Positions 17,622 through 26,183 are shown, counted from the stretch's first letter. The stretch: DNA of 64,000 nt from Selenomonadaceae bacterium (GCA_024698045.1 JAILRS010000010.1:62001-126000), one strand, 5' to 3'. Notes: generated by a model not told the origin, from the sequence alone. Numbers and translations: made by a program.

Positions 17622-17669
17622 TGGTTTACGTTCGGAAAAATTGACGTTAACAATTATTGCCTGTATAAT
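17622..17669 (+). promoter_or_regulatory. bioY-bioB promoter with BirA-like operator
   Basis: The promoter is TTGACG (17641-17646), a 17-base spacer and TATAAT (17664-17669). An inverted repeat TGGTTTACG (17622-17630) and CGTTAACAA (17645-17653), separated by 14 bases with two mismatches between arms, overlaps the -35. It resembles the TTGTTAACC / GGTTAACAA dyad bound by the biotin repressor BirA. The fit to biotin genes is good, but the operator call is inference. Confidence 0.55.
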
Positions 17670-17713
17670 CTGCGCTAAATCAACTTTGTCCGATTGAGGA
17701 GGAAAATTTTTAG

Positions 17714-18250
17714 ATGAAAAGGTTAACCGTGCGCGATATGACGAAAATCTCGATGTGTGTCGCGTTATGTTGTGTCACCGCCTATATCTCGTTTCCGTTA
17801 CCCTTCACACCGGGGATGATTACCGCTTTGACTTTCGCGATGAGTTTGACGGCTTACATCTTACCGCCGCGCCAAACGTTTACAGTCATTCTAGTCTACA
17901 TTTTACTCGGCTCGGTAGGTTTGCCCGTATTCGTCGGCGGCACTTCGGGTATCGGCAGATTATTTTTGCCTACGGGCGGATTTATTTGGGCGTGGCTTAT
18001 CGCTTATCCGTTACTCAGTTATCTGAAGGGATCTACACCGAATTTAAAACGCTACATGTTGGCGAATATCGCAACGGTCTTGCCGATAACTTACGCAGGC
18101 GGTTTGATTTCCATGGTACTGTTAATGGAAATAACACTGTGGCAAGCAATGACTATGGCTGTCTTCCCGTACATCTTCGGCGATACGTTAAAGGCATTGG
18201 CGGCGGCTTTACTCGGAATCAAATTACAGAAATATTTAGGGGAGCGATAA
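17714..18250 (+). CDS. bioY: Biotin transporter substrate-binding subunit BioY
   Basis: 178 residues and about six membrane segments of the ECF S-component BioY. The N-terminal FPLPFTPGMITALTFAM and the middle segment LGSVGLPVFVGGTSGIGRLFLPTGGF are the conserved family signature. BioY captures biotin, either alone or with the EcfAAT energizing module, which is not encoded nearby. AGGAGG precedes the ATG. bioB starts 3 bases after the stop. Confidence 0.93.
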   Translation: MKRLTVRDMTKISMCVALCCVTAYISFPLPFTPGMITALTFAMSLTAYILPPRQTFTVILVYILLGSVGLPVFVGGTSGIGRLFLPTGGFIWAWLIAYPLLSYLKGSTPNLKRYMLANIATVLPITYAGGLISMVLLMEITLWQAMTMAVFPYIFGDTLKALAAALLGIKLQKYLGER

Positions 18251-18252
18251 AT

Positions 18253-19233
18253 TTGGATACGGATAACTTAACGGCTTCGGATATAGCGAAGAAAATAATT
18301 TCCGGAGAACGGCTGACATCTTCCGACAATTTGAATTTCTTGTTGACGACACCGCTTGATGAATTACAGGAAGGAGCCGCATTGATTCAGAAAAATTTCC
18401 ACGGTAATCACATAGATTTATGCACGATTATTAACGGCAAAAGCGGTCACTGTTCCGAAGACTGTAAATACTGCGCACAATCCGCGCGGCATAAGACAGG
18501 TATCGACGAATACGATTTTCTTTCGGTCAACGAAATTCTTGCGGCAGGTTTGGCGAATGAAAAAGCAGGCGTCAACAGATTTTCGGTCGTGACCGTCGGA
18601 AGAGCTTTGAGCGGTGAAAGTTTCGAGAAGGCTATAGAAAGTTACAAAGTCCTGCGCAGTAAATTAAAAATCGGTCTCTGCGCCTCGCACGGAATTTTAT
18701 CTGCCGAACAGTTGCGCAGACTCAAAGATATCGGCATCACTAATTATCATCATAATATCGAAACTTCACGCCGATATTTTCCCTACATTTGTACTTCGCA
18801 TACTTTCGACGACAGAATCAAAACGATTAAGGCGGCGCAAAGTGTCGGGCTAAATGTTTGTTCTGGCGGAATAATCGGCATGGGCGAAACGTGGCAGGAT
18901 AGAATCGATATGGCTTTTGAACTTGCCGCGCTGAAAATAAATTCGATTCCCGTTAACATTCTCAACCCGATTAAGGGTACGCCGTTGGAAAATTTGAAGC
19001 CGCCCGAATCCGTCGACGTCCTGCGCACGGTTGCAATTTTCCGCTACATTAATCCGTCCGCAAATATTCGTCTCGCCGCAGGAAGAAAATTTTTACCCGA
19101 TAAAGGCGCGTCCGCTTTGACTCACGGCGCGTCCGCAACCATCACCGGCAATATGCTTAATACTTCGGGCAATACGATTAACGATGACTTGAAACTTTTA
19201 CGGCAACTCGGATTGACGAACGCCGAACCCTGA
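18253..19233 (+). CDS. bioB: Biotin synthase
   Basis: A radical-SAM enzyme that inserts sulfur into dethiobiotin. It has 326 residues. The CxxxCxxC cluster is in HCSEDCKYCAQS, and the second-cluster and substrate motifs HNIETS, GGIIGMGE and LNPIKGTPLE are present. The start is TTG at 18253, with GGAG inside the end of bioY (translational coupling). The open frame continues upstream through bioY in another reading, which is not coding. No bioA, bioD or bioF is present, so dethiobiotin must come from genes elsewhere or from outside. Confidence 0.93.
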   Translation: MDTDNLTASDIAKKIISGERLTSSDNLNFLLTTPLDELQEGAALIQKNFHGNHIDLCTIINGKSGHCSEDCKYCAQSARHKTGIDEYDFLSVNEILAAGLANEKAGVNRFSVVTVGRALSGESFEKAIESYKVLRSKLKIGLCASHGILSAEQLRRLKDIGITNYHHNIETSRRYFPYICTSHTFDDRIKTIKAAQSVGLNVCSGGIIGMGETWQDRIDMAFELAALKINSIPVNILNPIKGTPLENLKPPESVDVLRTVAIFRYINPSANIRLAAGRKFLPDKGASALTHGASATITGNMLNTSGNTINDDLKLLRQLGLTNAEP

Positions 19234-19269
19234 ATTAAAATTGTTAAAACTTTAACGGGAGTGATTGCA

Positions 19270-19650
19270 ATGAGCAGAATTTTGGTTTCGGAAGATCGCA
19301 AGTCTATCATGATGTTAATCAACGGTGACGGCAAGGATATTTCTTGTGCAGGCAAGCCGATGACTTTCCTTACCGCCAACACTACCGACGCCGCGCAGGA
19401 AAAACATGTGCCGCAAGTTACCGTCGAAGGCAACAAAGTTATCGCCAAGGTCGGCAGCGTCGCCCATCCTATGACCGAAGCGCATTTGATTCAATGGATT
19501 TTCTTGCAGACAAATCGCGGCGGGCAATACGTTTACTTGACTCCCACCGATAAGCCCGAGGCGGAATTTGTTTTGGCGGACGGCGAAAAAGCTGTCGCGG
19601 TCTACGAATACTGTAACCTGCACGGACTTTGGAAAGCCGATATCAAATAA
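19270..19650 (+). CDS. Superoxide reductase, desulfoferrodoxin family without rubredoxin-like centre
   Basis: 126 residues. Superoxide reductases reduce superoxide to peroxide at a mononuclear iron site in anaerobes. The catalytic centre II ligands are complete: Glu and His in EKHVP, two His in AHPMTEAH, and Cys plus His in CNLHG. The N-terminal domain keeps the spacing and the CAGKPM loop of desulfoferrodoxin but lacks the CxxC...CC set that holds centre I; only one Cys remains. The start is ATG at 19270 after GGGAG. It is followed by a terminator. Confidence 0.85.
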   Translation: MSRILVSEDRKSIMMLINGDGKDISCAGKPMTFLTANTTDAAQEKHVPQVTVEGNKVIAKVGSVAHPMTEAHLIQWIFLQTNRGGQYVYLTPTDKPEAEFVLADGEKAVAVYEYCNLHGLWKADIK

Positions 19651-19693
19651 TGTCATCAGATAATTTTCAAACGACCTATTAAATAAATTTTCC

Positions 19694-19720
19694 GAGGGGC
19701 TGATAAATGCTCCTCTTTTT
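19694..19720 (+). terminator. Terminator after the superoxide reductase gene
   Basis: A stem GAGGGGC / GCTCCTC (one wobble) with an 8-base loop, followed by five T. The following 170 bases up to the next gene hold no feature I can support beyond an AGGAGG ribosome site. Confidence 0.65.
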
Positions 19721-19892
19721 ATTCGCCGATAAAGTCGCAAAAATTCCCGTCATGATAAATTTGGTTTATGATTTTCCGTGAAGGTTTTCTTTCAATCGGC
19801 ATAACCTTTCCGACATAATTTGACATAGACATTTGCGGAAAATTGATTTAAACTTCAGGCAAGCGATTATATTTTAGGAGGGAAAAATATTT

Positions 19893-21206
19893 ATGGCTGC
19901 TCACGTCATTAACGAGGCGCGGCGGTGTCTGCAATGTAAAAAACCATTGTGCCGCATTAAAGGCTGTCCGATTCAAACCGATATACCCGAAATGATTCGT
20001 TTATTCCTCGCCGGTAAAACCGAAGAGGCCGGGCGAATGCTCTTTGAAAATAATCCGTTAAGCGTTATTTGTTCGCTCGTATGCGATCATGAAAATCAAT
20101 GTGAAGGCAATTGCATACAGGGTAAACGCAAGGAAGGTGCCGCCGTTCAAATTCCCACCATAGAGAATTACATTTCCGATTTCTATTTCGACCAGATAAA
20201 ATTAGATTGTGCGCCCGATACCGGTCAACGCGTTGCAATTATCGGTTCGGGACCTGCAGGTATCACTATCGCAATCAAACTCGCCGCACTCGGTTACAGA
20301 ATCACCATGTTTGAACGTATGGATAAAGTCGGCGGCATGATGCGATACGGTATTCCTGCCTTTCGTCTCCCGAGAAAAATTTTAGATCGTTATCAAACAA
20401 AACTCCGTCAAATCGGTATTCATTTCCGCCCTAATACTTCAATCGGCGGCGCACTTCATTTGGATGACTTATTCAATGACGGTTATGATGCAATCTTTAT
20501 CGGTACGGGTGTATGGCGTCCGCGTCGTCCTCACGTAAAAGGCGAATCGCTCGGTAATGTTCATTATGCCATCGATTATTTGCAGAATCCCGACGCTTAT
20601 GATTTGGGCGATAGAGTTGCGATAATCGGCGCAGGTAATTCCGCAATAGATGTAGCGCGTACTGTTGTCCGTCAGGGTAGTCGTCATGTTACTTTGTACG
20701 CTCGTCGCCACAGAATAGCCGCCAGCCGTCGAGAATTGGATTATGCAGCAGTTGACGGTATCGAATTACAACAGGGTATGTCTATAACCGAATTCACCGA
20801 GGAAGGTCCTATCTTTACGCCGAGAATTTACGACGAGGAAGGCAACTTGATTCGCGAAGAAGAACCTGTATTAATGCCTGCGGACAGTACAATCATTGCG
20901 ATAAGCCAAGGCCCCAAAGATAAAATTGTCAGTACCACGCACAATTTGACCGTAGATAAAAACGGATTGATAGTAGTCGACGAAAACGGACGCACAACAC
21001 GCGACGGAGTTTTTGCCAGCGGCGATGTCGTTGCCGGTGCGAAAAATGTTGTGCTTGCCGTGAAATATTCAAAGAGTGTCGCTCAAGCTATGGACGAATA
21101 TTTGAAAGCCAAACGCAATCCGAAAGCCGACACCGAAGTTAAAGCCGTCGACGAGAACAAACCTACCGAAGAAGTTAAATCCGTCGACGAAGTCAAGACA
21201 GAATAA
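19893..21206 (+). CDS. GltD-like NAD(P)H-dependent flavin oxidoreductase
   Basis: 437 residues. The N-terminal half carries the Fe-S cysteine pattern of glutamate synthase small subunits (RCLQCKKPLC, GCPIQTDIP, CSLVCDHENQCEGNCIQG). It is followed by an FAD-binding GSGPAGI, the family loop GGMMRYGIPAFRLP and a NAD(P)-binding GAGNSAIDVA. Such proteins serve as GltD of glutamate synthase, as NfnB/SudA-type subunits or alone; no large subunit (gltB) or NfnA is adjacent, so the electron partner is unknown. The last 25 residues are an acidic Lys/Glu/Val repeat (VKAVDENK, VKSVDEVK) beyond the normal domain. Confidence 0.85.
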   Translation: MAAHVINEARRCLQCKKPLCRIKGCPIQTDIPEMIRLFLAGKTEEAGRMLFENNPLSVICSLVCDHENQCEGNCIQGKRKEGAAVQIPTIENYISDFYFDQIKLDCAPDTGQRVAIIGSGPAGITIAIKLAALGYRITMFERMDKVGGMMRYGIPAFRLPRKILDRYQTKLRQIGIHFRPNTSIGGALHLDDLFNDGYDAIFIGTGVWRPRRPHVKGESLGNVHYAIDYLQNPDAYDLGDRVAIIGAGNSAIDVARTVVRQGSRHVTLYARRHRIAASRRELDYAAVDGIELQQGMSITEFTEEGPIFTPRIYDEEGNLIREEEPVLMPADSTIIAISQGPKDKIVSTTHNLTVDKNGLIVVDENGRTTRDGVFASGDVVAGAKNVVLAVKYSKSVAQAMDEYLKAKRNPKADTEVKAVDENKPTEEVKSVDEVKTE

Positions 21207-21228
21207 AAATTGTTCCGAAAAAAATTTA

Positions 21229-21259
21229 CCCTCCCGAAAGTTGAGAGGGCTTTTTTATT
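21229..21259 (+). terminator. Terminator after the GltD-like gene
   Basis: A stem CCCTC / GAGGG followed by CTTTTTT, ahead of a converging gene. Confidence 0.6.
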
Positions 21260-21270
21260 TTGGTTGACCG

Positions 21271-22104
21271 TCAGTCTTTGACGACATATTTGCGTTTGGT
21301 AAAATCCTTATCGCTCTTACCTTTCACGATAACTTTTTCAACGTACTTGTTAACGCGATTGCTTACGTTTTTCGCACAATCCTCAACGGATTTTATGTAG
21401 GCTTCCGCCCAAACATTGTCGTAACCTTTATGCGGTTTGTGATGCTTTAACGCTTCGCCCATAAAATTTTCTTGCCAAACAACTTCGCCCGTCGTCGCGT
21501 CGATAAACTGCATGCTAACAACCGTGTTAAGTGTAGTTCTCTTCGTCACGTCTAACATACTTCCGTAACTCAAAAGACCGATACCGGTACCGATACGACG
21601 CAAATTTCTGTCACGCTGTTTATCGCCGCTCGCTCCGCCTAACGAAAATCCGGCACCGATTACGCCCGTTATTACATCTAAATTTTTGTCCTTGACTTTA
21701 CGCGCGCCGATTCCGATAACTTCGCAACGTAAAACGTAATTGACACCATCGGCACGATATTTATTACTGTCGAAATCTTTTGCCTCGGAGTAAACAGGCA
21801 ATTCCAACGCGTCGAATATCAAAAGTTCGCCGATATTTTCAGCCGCCGACGCAGGTACATCATACACGTTGTCGCCGACTGCTTGAGCGTTTGTCACGTT
21901 TATAAAATTTTTTTTGATTAACTCATTCGCCAAAAAAGTTTCCAGCTTATCAGCCGTTGCGAATTCGGTGTAGCGCGAACTGTCTTTTACTTCCACGGCC
22001 ACTTTAATTCTTTCGTTTTCGGGCAAGCCCTTTTCTTTGGCGGACGCCGCGCTCTGTATGCCGATTAGCATCACCAGACACATCAATAAAAATTTTTTCA
22101 ACAT
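21271..22104 (-). CDS. Secreted protein of unknown function
   Basis: 277 residues. A signal peptide (MLKKFLLMCLVMLIGIQSAASA) is clear. The mature part shows a start like secreted lipoprotein-assembly factors (ERIKVAVEVKDSSRY), a glycine-rich hydrophobic stretch in the middle (VITGVIGAGFSLGG) and VSMQFIDATTGEVVWQENF, a pattern seen in CsgG-like and other periplasmic proteins that build beta-sheets. I do not recognise a specific family. GCGAGGAAAAA precedes the ATG. It is monocistronic, converging on the GltD-like gene. Confidence 0.6.
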   Translation of the reverse strand: MLKKFLLMCLVMLIGIQSAASAKEKGLPENERIKVAVEVKDSSRYTEFATADKLETFLANELIKKNFINVTNAQAVGDNVYDVPASAAENIGELLIFDALELPVYSEAKDFDSNKYRADGVNYVLRCEVIGIGARKVKDKNLDVITGVIGAGFSLGGASGDKQRDRNLRRIGTGIGLLSYGSMLDVTKRTTLNTVVSMQFIDATTGEVVWQENFMGEALKHHKPHKGYDNVWAEAYIKSVEDCAKNVSNRVNKYVEKVIVKGKSDKDFTKRKYVVKD

Positions 22105-22154
22105 GGTTTTTCCTCGCTTTCAAATTTTTATTGATTATACAACATACAACACAT

Positions 22155-22190
22155 AAAAAAAATCCTCTGTAGTTTTTCACAGAGGAAATT
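22155..22190 (-). terminator. Terminator after the ChW-repeat gene
   Basis: A stem CCTCTGT / ACAGAGG with an 8-base loop and an A/T-rich flank on both sides (AAAAAAA and TTTTT), so it may work in both directions. Confidence 0.65.
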
Positions 22191-22211
22191 TTTATTTGAT
22201 TCGCGATAAGT

Positions 22212-22727
22212 TTATCTCTGGTAATAAGCTTCGCCCGGATTGTGATCGAATGCCGTGCCTTTCGGTACCAATTGAATTTGAAGTGCCTCGAGTCTCAAAC
22301 TTGCTCCCGATGTTCCTGCAGGTTCACCGTTTCGCGCCCAGCCTAACCAGCCGATATCTTGTACATGCGCACGATAATAAATGTCATAGTGACGACTCAA
22401 ACGTCTGCCCAAATCAATCATGACCGCTTCAATGCGCAGACTTTCATTTGCCGTACCTGCTACTTCGCCGCTATGCATCCAACCTTGCCAGCCGATATTT
22501 TGTACATGCGCGTTATATCTTATATCTCCGTCGCTGTTTATCACAAAGGCCTCGAGGCGTTTATTTCTGCCGACCGTGCCAATCATTCCGCCATTCCTTA
22601 CCGGATTCATCCACCCGATATCTTGTACGTAACCGGCAAATCCTATTCTCGGTTCTGCCGCCGATACGTTTGACGTAATGACAATCAACGCCAGCACCAT
22701 TACGGCCGAAAATATTTTCCTTAACAT
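22212..22727 (-). CDS. Secreted ChW-repeat protein
   Basis: 171 residues: a signal peptide (MLRKIFSAVMVLALIVITSNVSA) and three consecutive ChW repeats with the pattern YxxHVQDIGWxGWxxxGExAGTxxxSLRLEAxxIxL. The copies begin near FAGYVQDIGWM, YNAHVQNIGWQ and YRAHVQDIGWL. ChW (clostridial hydrophobic with conserved W) repeats are found on surface proteins of clostridia and are thought to bind polymers or other surface partners; no catalytic domain is attached here. ATG at 22727 after AGAGGAG; an upstream GTG overlaps the ribosome site. Confidence 0.82.
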   Translation of the reverse strand: MLRKIFSAVMVLALIVITSNVSAAEPRIGFAGYVQDIGWMNPVRNGGMIGTVGRNKRLEAFVINSDGDIRYNAHVQNIGWQGWMHSGEVAGTANESLRIEAVMIDLGRRLSRHYDIYYRAHVQDIGWLGWARNGEPAGTSGASLRLEALQIQLVPKGTAFDHNPGEAYYQR

Positions 22728-22760
22728 GCAAATCACTCCTCTTATGATGTTAGGCGTTTG

Positions 22761-23807
22761 TCAATCTTCGGGCAATTCGTTCAGTATTTTAATACTGTTG
22801 CCGTCCGCAAAAATTATTTCCGTCACTTCTATTCGCAAATCGCTTTTCTTCAATCCGTGTTTCATTGCATTGGAATCGGCGCGCACAAACGGATTTAATG
22901 TCTTATTCACGACAAAACTTTGCGAACCCTGCGCACGATTTGTCATATCAATCGTGAACGGCGTTTTACTTTCGCCCTTACCGTTACCCAAAATAACATT
23001 GCCGATAACTTTGCCAAGTGGTTTATCGGATTTTACTTCGGCATCTACAGTCAATTCGAGCGTCTCGGAAAATCCGTATGCATCTGTGCCGACAACCTCG
23101 ACTTTAAAATCTTTCACGGCGAAGACAGAATCAATCTGCCGCATTATCGGCGCGTTCAACGAATCCAGTTTCTTTTTCCGTGCGCGCTGATAACCTTTGT
23201 AGTAATTATCGAAACCTGTAGCCGAAATTATTTTCCATTCGCCGCCCGATATTTGTTCCATTTCAAATCTGATATCGAAACCGAATTGTAGCGTAGGATT
23301 ATAAAAGTTAACCTTCGCAAATTGTTTGTCGCCGTCCGTGACAGGTTTTGCCATGTCTACAATGTTACACGTATCCAATCCCGTTTTGGCGAAAAATTTT
23401 TGTGAGGCGGTCGGATTTTCGGGCACCGTGATTTTTCCCGTACTCATGTACTGCTTCAATGCCGTTTCCGCAGACGCGATAAAATCCGGATACAATTCCT
23501 CGTATCGATGTTTCAATTCATCCATCGAGTATGCCGTCGGATCTATATTAGAGTTTATGTGCGCAGTTAAAATTTCTTCGGCGGCACGGTCTATCAATTC
23601 TTCGGCGTCAACATAATGATTAAACGTCGCCAAATCATGATTGGCAATTGCGTTGCGCACTATCAGCGGCGTACTTGCATTGTTGCCCACAAAACTTTTC
23701 ACGGCGAAAAAAATTACCATGAACACGACGATTAACAACAGTACACTTACCGCTATTATCGCCGCAATTTTTTGTCGCTTGGATAAATCTAAAATCTTAT
23801 TCATCAT
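22761..23807 (-). CDS. Single-pass membrane protein, DUF2939-like
   Basis: 348 residues. A short cytoplasmic N-terminus (ILDLSKRQK) and one strong transmembrane helix (residues about 13-37) precede an extracytoplasmic domain. The segment VRNAIANHDLATFNHYVDAEELI resembles the start of DUF2939-type proteins, where a residue count per subunit and a VDFxxL motif recur. The rest, with NFYNPTLQFGFDIRFEME and GEWKIISATGFDNYY, looks like a repeated NTF2- or cystatin-like sheet. Its function is unknown. The start overlaps the end of trmD by 11 bases, so it is probably the last gene of the ylqD-rimM-trmD run. Confidence 0.5.
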   Translation of the reverse strand: MMNKILDLSKRQKIAAIIAVSVLLLIVVFMVIFFAVKSFVGNNASTPLIVRNAIANHDLATFNHYVDAEELIDRAAEEILTAHINSNIDPTAYSMDELKHRYEELYPDFIASAETALKQYMSTGKITVPENPTASQKFFAKTGLDTCNIVDMAKPVTDGDKQFAKVNFYNPTLQFGFDIRFEMEQISGGEWKIISATGFDNYYKGYQRARKKKLDSLNAPIMRQIDSVFAVKDFKVEVVGTDAYGFSETLELTVDAEVKSDKPLGKVIGNVILGNGKGESKTPFTIDMTNRAQGSQSFVVNKTLNPFVRADSNAMKHGLKKSDLRIEVTEIIFADGNSIKILNELPED

Positions 23808-24483
23808 TGATTAAATCCGGTCTTCGGGAGCGCGTCAAACTCAACGCTTGATTTTGCCGCCACTTATTTATTTCCGCGTGATTGCCGCTCAACAATACTT
23901 CGGGAACCGTTTTACCTTCAAAGTCGCGCGGTCTTGTATATTGCGGATAACCTAAAAGTCCGTCGAAAAATGAATCTGTTGTCGCCGATTCCGCCGAGCC
24001 CAAAACTTCGGGCAACATTCGCGCTACCGCGTCCACGATAACCATCGCAGGAAGTTCGCCGCCCGTCAAAACATAATCGCCGATTGAAATCAATTCGTCT
24101 GCCAAATCGTATATCCGCGCGTCAAATCCTTCATAATGTCCGCAGATAAAAATCAGTTGTTCCTGTCGCGCAAGCTCCTTCGCTTTATTCTGCGTAAAGA
24201 CTTCGCCTGCGGGATCCGTGATAATTATTTTGCGCGAAAGATTTTCGTCGGATTTAGACAGAACATCACGCACGGCACGATAAACGGGTTCGGGCTTGAG
24301 CACCATACCGGCACCGCCACCGAACGGCGAATCATCTACTTGTCTATGTTTGTCGTAAGCAAAATCGCGCAGTTGAGTAAAACGAATCTCCAAAATATTT
24401 TTGTCGACTGCACGTTTGATTATGCTTTCGCCGAAGACTCCCGTAAACATTTCCGGGAACAACGTTATTATATCAATATTCAT
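23797..24483 (-). CDS. trmD: tRNA (guanine-N1)-methyltransferase
   Basis: TrmD methylates G37 next to the anticodon to prevent frameshifting. It has 228 residues. The trefoil-knot SAM site motifs are present: DIITLFPEMF at the start, DDSPFGGGAGMV, CGHYEGFDARI and ISIGDYVLTGGELPAM. It follows rimM by 38 bases, in the order common to Firmicutes. Confidence 0.96.
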   Translation of the reverse strand: MNIDIITLFPEMFTGVFGESIIKRAVDKNILEIRFTQLRDFAYDKHRQVDDSPFGGGAGMVLKPEPVYRAVRDVLSKSDENLSRKIIITDPAGEVFTQNKAKELARQEQLIFICGHYEGFDARIYDLADELISIGDYVLTGGELPAMVIVDAVARMLPEVLGSAESATTDSFFDGLLGYPQYTRPRDFEGKTVPEVLLSGNHAEINKWRQNQALSLTRSRRPDLINDE

Positions 24484-24521
24484 CTTAGTAGCCGCTTAAT
24501 CTCAAATTAAAATTTACTGTG

Positions 24522-25031
24522 TCAATCGACGACGGTATCTTGCCACGCATTCGCCAATTGAATTTTTTTCGCGCCTATGTCTATCGATTTTATTACCGTC
24601 TTCAACGCAGGAATCAAAATTTTTCCGTCGACTTCCAAGACATCATTACTGCCGGTCTTTAATATATTCGTGACCTTGCCCAAAATTTTTTCGTCCTCGA
24701 ATACTTCGCAGCCGATTATATCGAAAATATAAAATTCACCGTCGTCGAGCGGTGCGGCGTTTTCTCTGTCGACAGTCAAAAATTTATTCGTCAAAGTCTT
24801 TGCATCTTCACGCGTATCCACACCGATTAACTTCATGTAAATTTCTGCGCCGATATGTTTGACTTCCTCCACGGCATAAATTTTTCCGCCAACAGAAATT
24901 TCTTCGAGACCGTCAAATCGTCCCTCGAAATCCGTCAGCGGAATTATTTTTACCATGCCGTTCAAACCGCGCGCCGCACCAACTTTGCCGATTATTATTT
25001 CATCAACCGCGGATTGCAACAATTTTGTCAT
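24522..25031 (-). CDS. rimM: 16S rRNA processing protein RimM
   Basis: RimM helps mature the 30S subunit head by binding S19. It has about 169 residues, with an N-terminal barrel (IIIGKVGAARGLNGMVKI, PLTDFEGRF) and a C-terminal PRC-barrel (EFYIFDIIGCEVF, TGSNDVLEVDG, LIPALKTVIKSID). The ATG at 25031, inside the end of ylqD with a GGTGG ribosome site, is preferred over one seven codons upstream. The overlap of about 29 bases implies coupling to ylqD. Confidence 0.93.
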   Translation of the reverse strand: MTKLLQSAVDEIIIGKVGAARGLNGMVKIIPLTDFEGRFDGLEEISVGGKIYAVEEVKHIGAEIYMKLIGVDTREDAKTLTNKFLTVDRENAAPLDDGEFYIFDIIGCEVFEDEKILGKVTNILKTGSNDVLEVDGKILIPALKTVIKSIDIGAKKIQLANAWQDTVVD

Positions 25032-25398
25032 CTTCCACCAATATTTCAACACTCATTGCGTCACGAAGATTATCGCCGATTTTCAATTCTACTTGTCTGT
25101 TTGTGGTACCCTGAAGAATTTCCGCACCGTCGGCCAATTTCTCCAACGTCTCTTTACGGCGTAATGCCTCATTGCGTCTGGCTTCGCGTTTATTCATTTC
25201 GTTGCCGAAGAAACTGCGAATTTCGTCTTCTTGATCCGGTACGCGTTGCAATTCTTTATCCTGCGTGATATTTATCTGTTTCATTTCCAAATCCAATTGA
25301 CTGAGGACATCAACGCACTCTTGAATGAGACGCGCGCGCAATTTGTCGGTCAATTTCGCTTTTACGTTGACGGGGACATTAACAGTAATGCTGTTCAT
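25003..25398 (-). CDS. ylqD: YlqD-family protein
   Basis: 131 residues. The start ITVNVPVNVKAKLTD and the long charged helix (LDLEMKQINITQD, EARRNEALRRKETLEKL) followed by a small beta domain (LKIGDNLRDAMSVEILVEDDKIVAI) match the YlqD family, whose gene sits between khpA and rimM in many Firmicutes. Its function is unknown, though position suggests ribosome biogenesis. GAAAGGAAG precedes the ATG. Confidence 0.8.
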   Translation of the reverse strand: MNSITVNVPVNVKAKLTDKLRARLIQECVDVLSQLDLEMKQINITQDKELQRVPDQEDEIRSFFGNEMNKREARRNEALRRKETLEKLADGAEILQGTTNRQVELKIGDNLRDAMSVEILVEDDKIVAIRG

Positions 25399-25447
25399 AG
25401 TAATTAACTTCCTTTCGATTCAAATAAATACATTAAGCAATATGACA

Positions 25448-25484
25448 TTGACTTTGACTCCTTTTGCTTAACGAACGAAAGGAG
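25448..25484 (+). repeat. Intergenic repeat family, fragment E (right end only)
   Basis: TTGACTTTGACTCC, TTTTGCTTAACGAACG and AAAGGAG match the right end of the repeat family seen at 14.7, 30.6, 45.3 and 60.0 kb. The palindromic core and left arm are absent. It lies between the khpA terminator and ylqD, antisense to both genes. Confidence 0.6.
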
Positions 25485-25514
25485 CCGCCGCCGCTGTTTC
25501 AAACGAAAACAGAA

Positions 25515-25548
25515 AACAAAAAAGCGGTAAGCGATAACTGCTCACCGC
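25515..25548 (-). terminator. Terminator after khpA
   Basis: On the minus strand GCGGTGAGC pairs with GCTTACCGC (one wobble) around a 7-base loop, followed by six T. It separates rpsP-khpA from ylqD-rimM-trmD, so the latter probably has its own promoter in the A/T-rich stretch before ylqD. Confidence 0.75.
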
Positions 25549-25558
25549 GCCGACCATA

Positions 25559-25792
25559 TTATTCGATGTCAACTGAAACTTTTTTCTTTTCGCGAGTTGC
25601 GGCGGATTTGACTATAGTGCGAATCGCCTTAGCAATACGACCTTGTTTGCCAATAACTCTGCCCATATCATCTTGCGCGACGTGCAGTTTCAAAATTGTG
25701 CGATCCTCTTCTTCAACCGATTCAACTCGCACTTCTTCCGGTTTTTCGACAAGTGCTTTTGCCAGCACCGTAACTAGTTCTTGCTCTTGCAT
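25559..25792 (-). CDS. khpA: KH-domain RNA-binding protein KhpA
   Basis: About 77 residues with one KH domain. The GxxG loop appears as VIGKQGRIAKAIR, followed by TIVKSAATREKKKVSVDIE. With KhpB it binds small RNAs and affects cell division and elongation in Gram-positive bacteria. ATG at 25792 follows GAGGA; a start five codons upstream is weaker. It lies 32 bases after rpsP. Confidence 0.92.
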   Translation of the reverse strand: MQEQELVTVLAKALVEKPEEVRVESVEEEDRTILKLHVAQDDMGRVIGKQGRIAKAIRTIVKSAATREKKKVSVDIE

Positions 25793-25824
25793 GATCCTCT
25801 TCCTCAACTAAATTGTTCGATTAA

Positions 25825-26106
25825 TTATTCTGCAGCCTTTGCAGCTTTGCGCTCTTCGTGGATTTTTTTCATGATGCCCTTTTTGCTAAGGAGCGAGCGA
25901 ACTGTATCGGTAGGCTGTGCGCCGTTTTTAATCCAGCCCATAATTTTTTCTTCATCTACATTAATGATGGCGGGATTTTTAGTAGGGTCGTAATTGCCGA
26001 CGATCTCGATAAAACGACCGTCACGCGGTGAACGACTGTCTGCAACAACTATACGATAGAACGGTTGCCTTTTGGCGCCCATTCGATTGAGCCTGATTTT
26101 TACCAC
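25825..26106 (-). CDS. rpsP: 30S ribosomal protein S16
   Basis: 93 residues beginning [20 protein letters not shown] with [18 protein letters not shown], the conserved S16 core. The start is GTG at 26106, with AGGTGG 8 bases upstream. An ATG six codons earlier overlaps that Shine-Dalgarno and is unlikely. Confidence 0.97.
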   Translation of the reverse strand: MVKIRLNRMGAKRQPFYRIVVADSRSPRDGRFIEIVGNYDPTKNPAIINVDEEKIMGWIKNGAQPTDTVRSLLSKKGIMKKIHEERKAAKAAE

Positions 26107-26183
26107 TGTTTCACCACCTTTCAAGGTTTAATGTTAAACCTTCGGATAGTTAAAATTTATCGTGTAACAGAAAACATTAACTA

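Noticed and set aside
17755..18252. Open frame fused upstream of bioB reading through bioY in another frame
   Set aside because: The overlapping bioY frame is strongly conserved, and bioB has a proper TTG start with Shine-Dalgarno at 18253.
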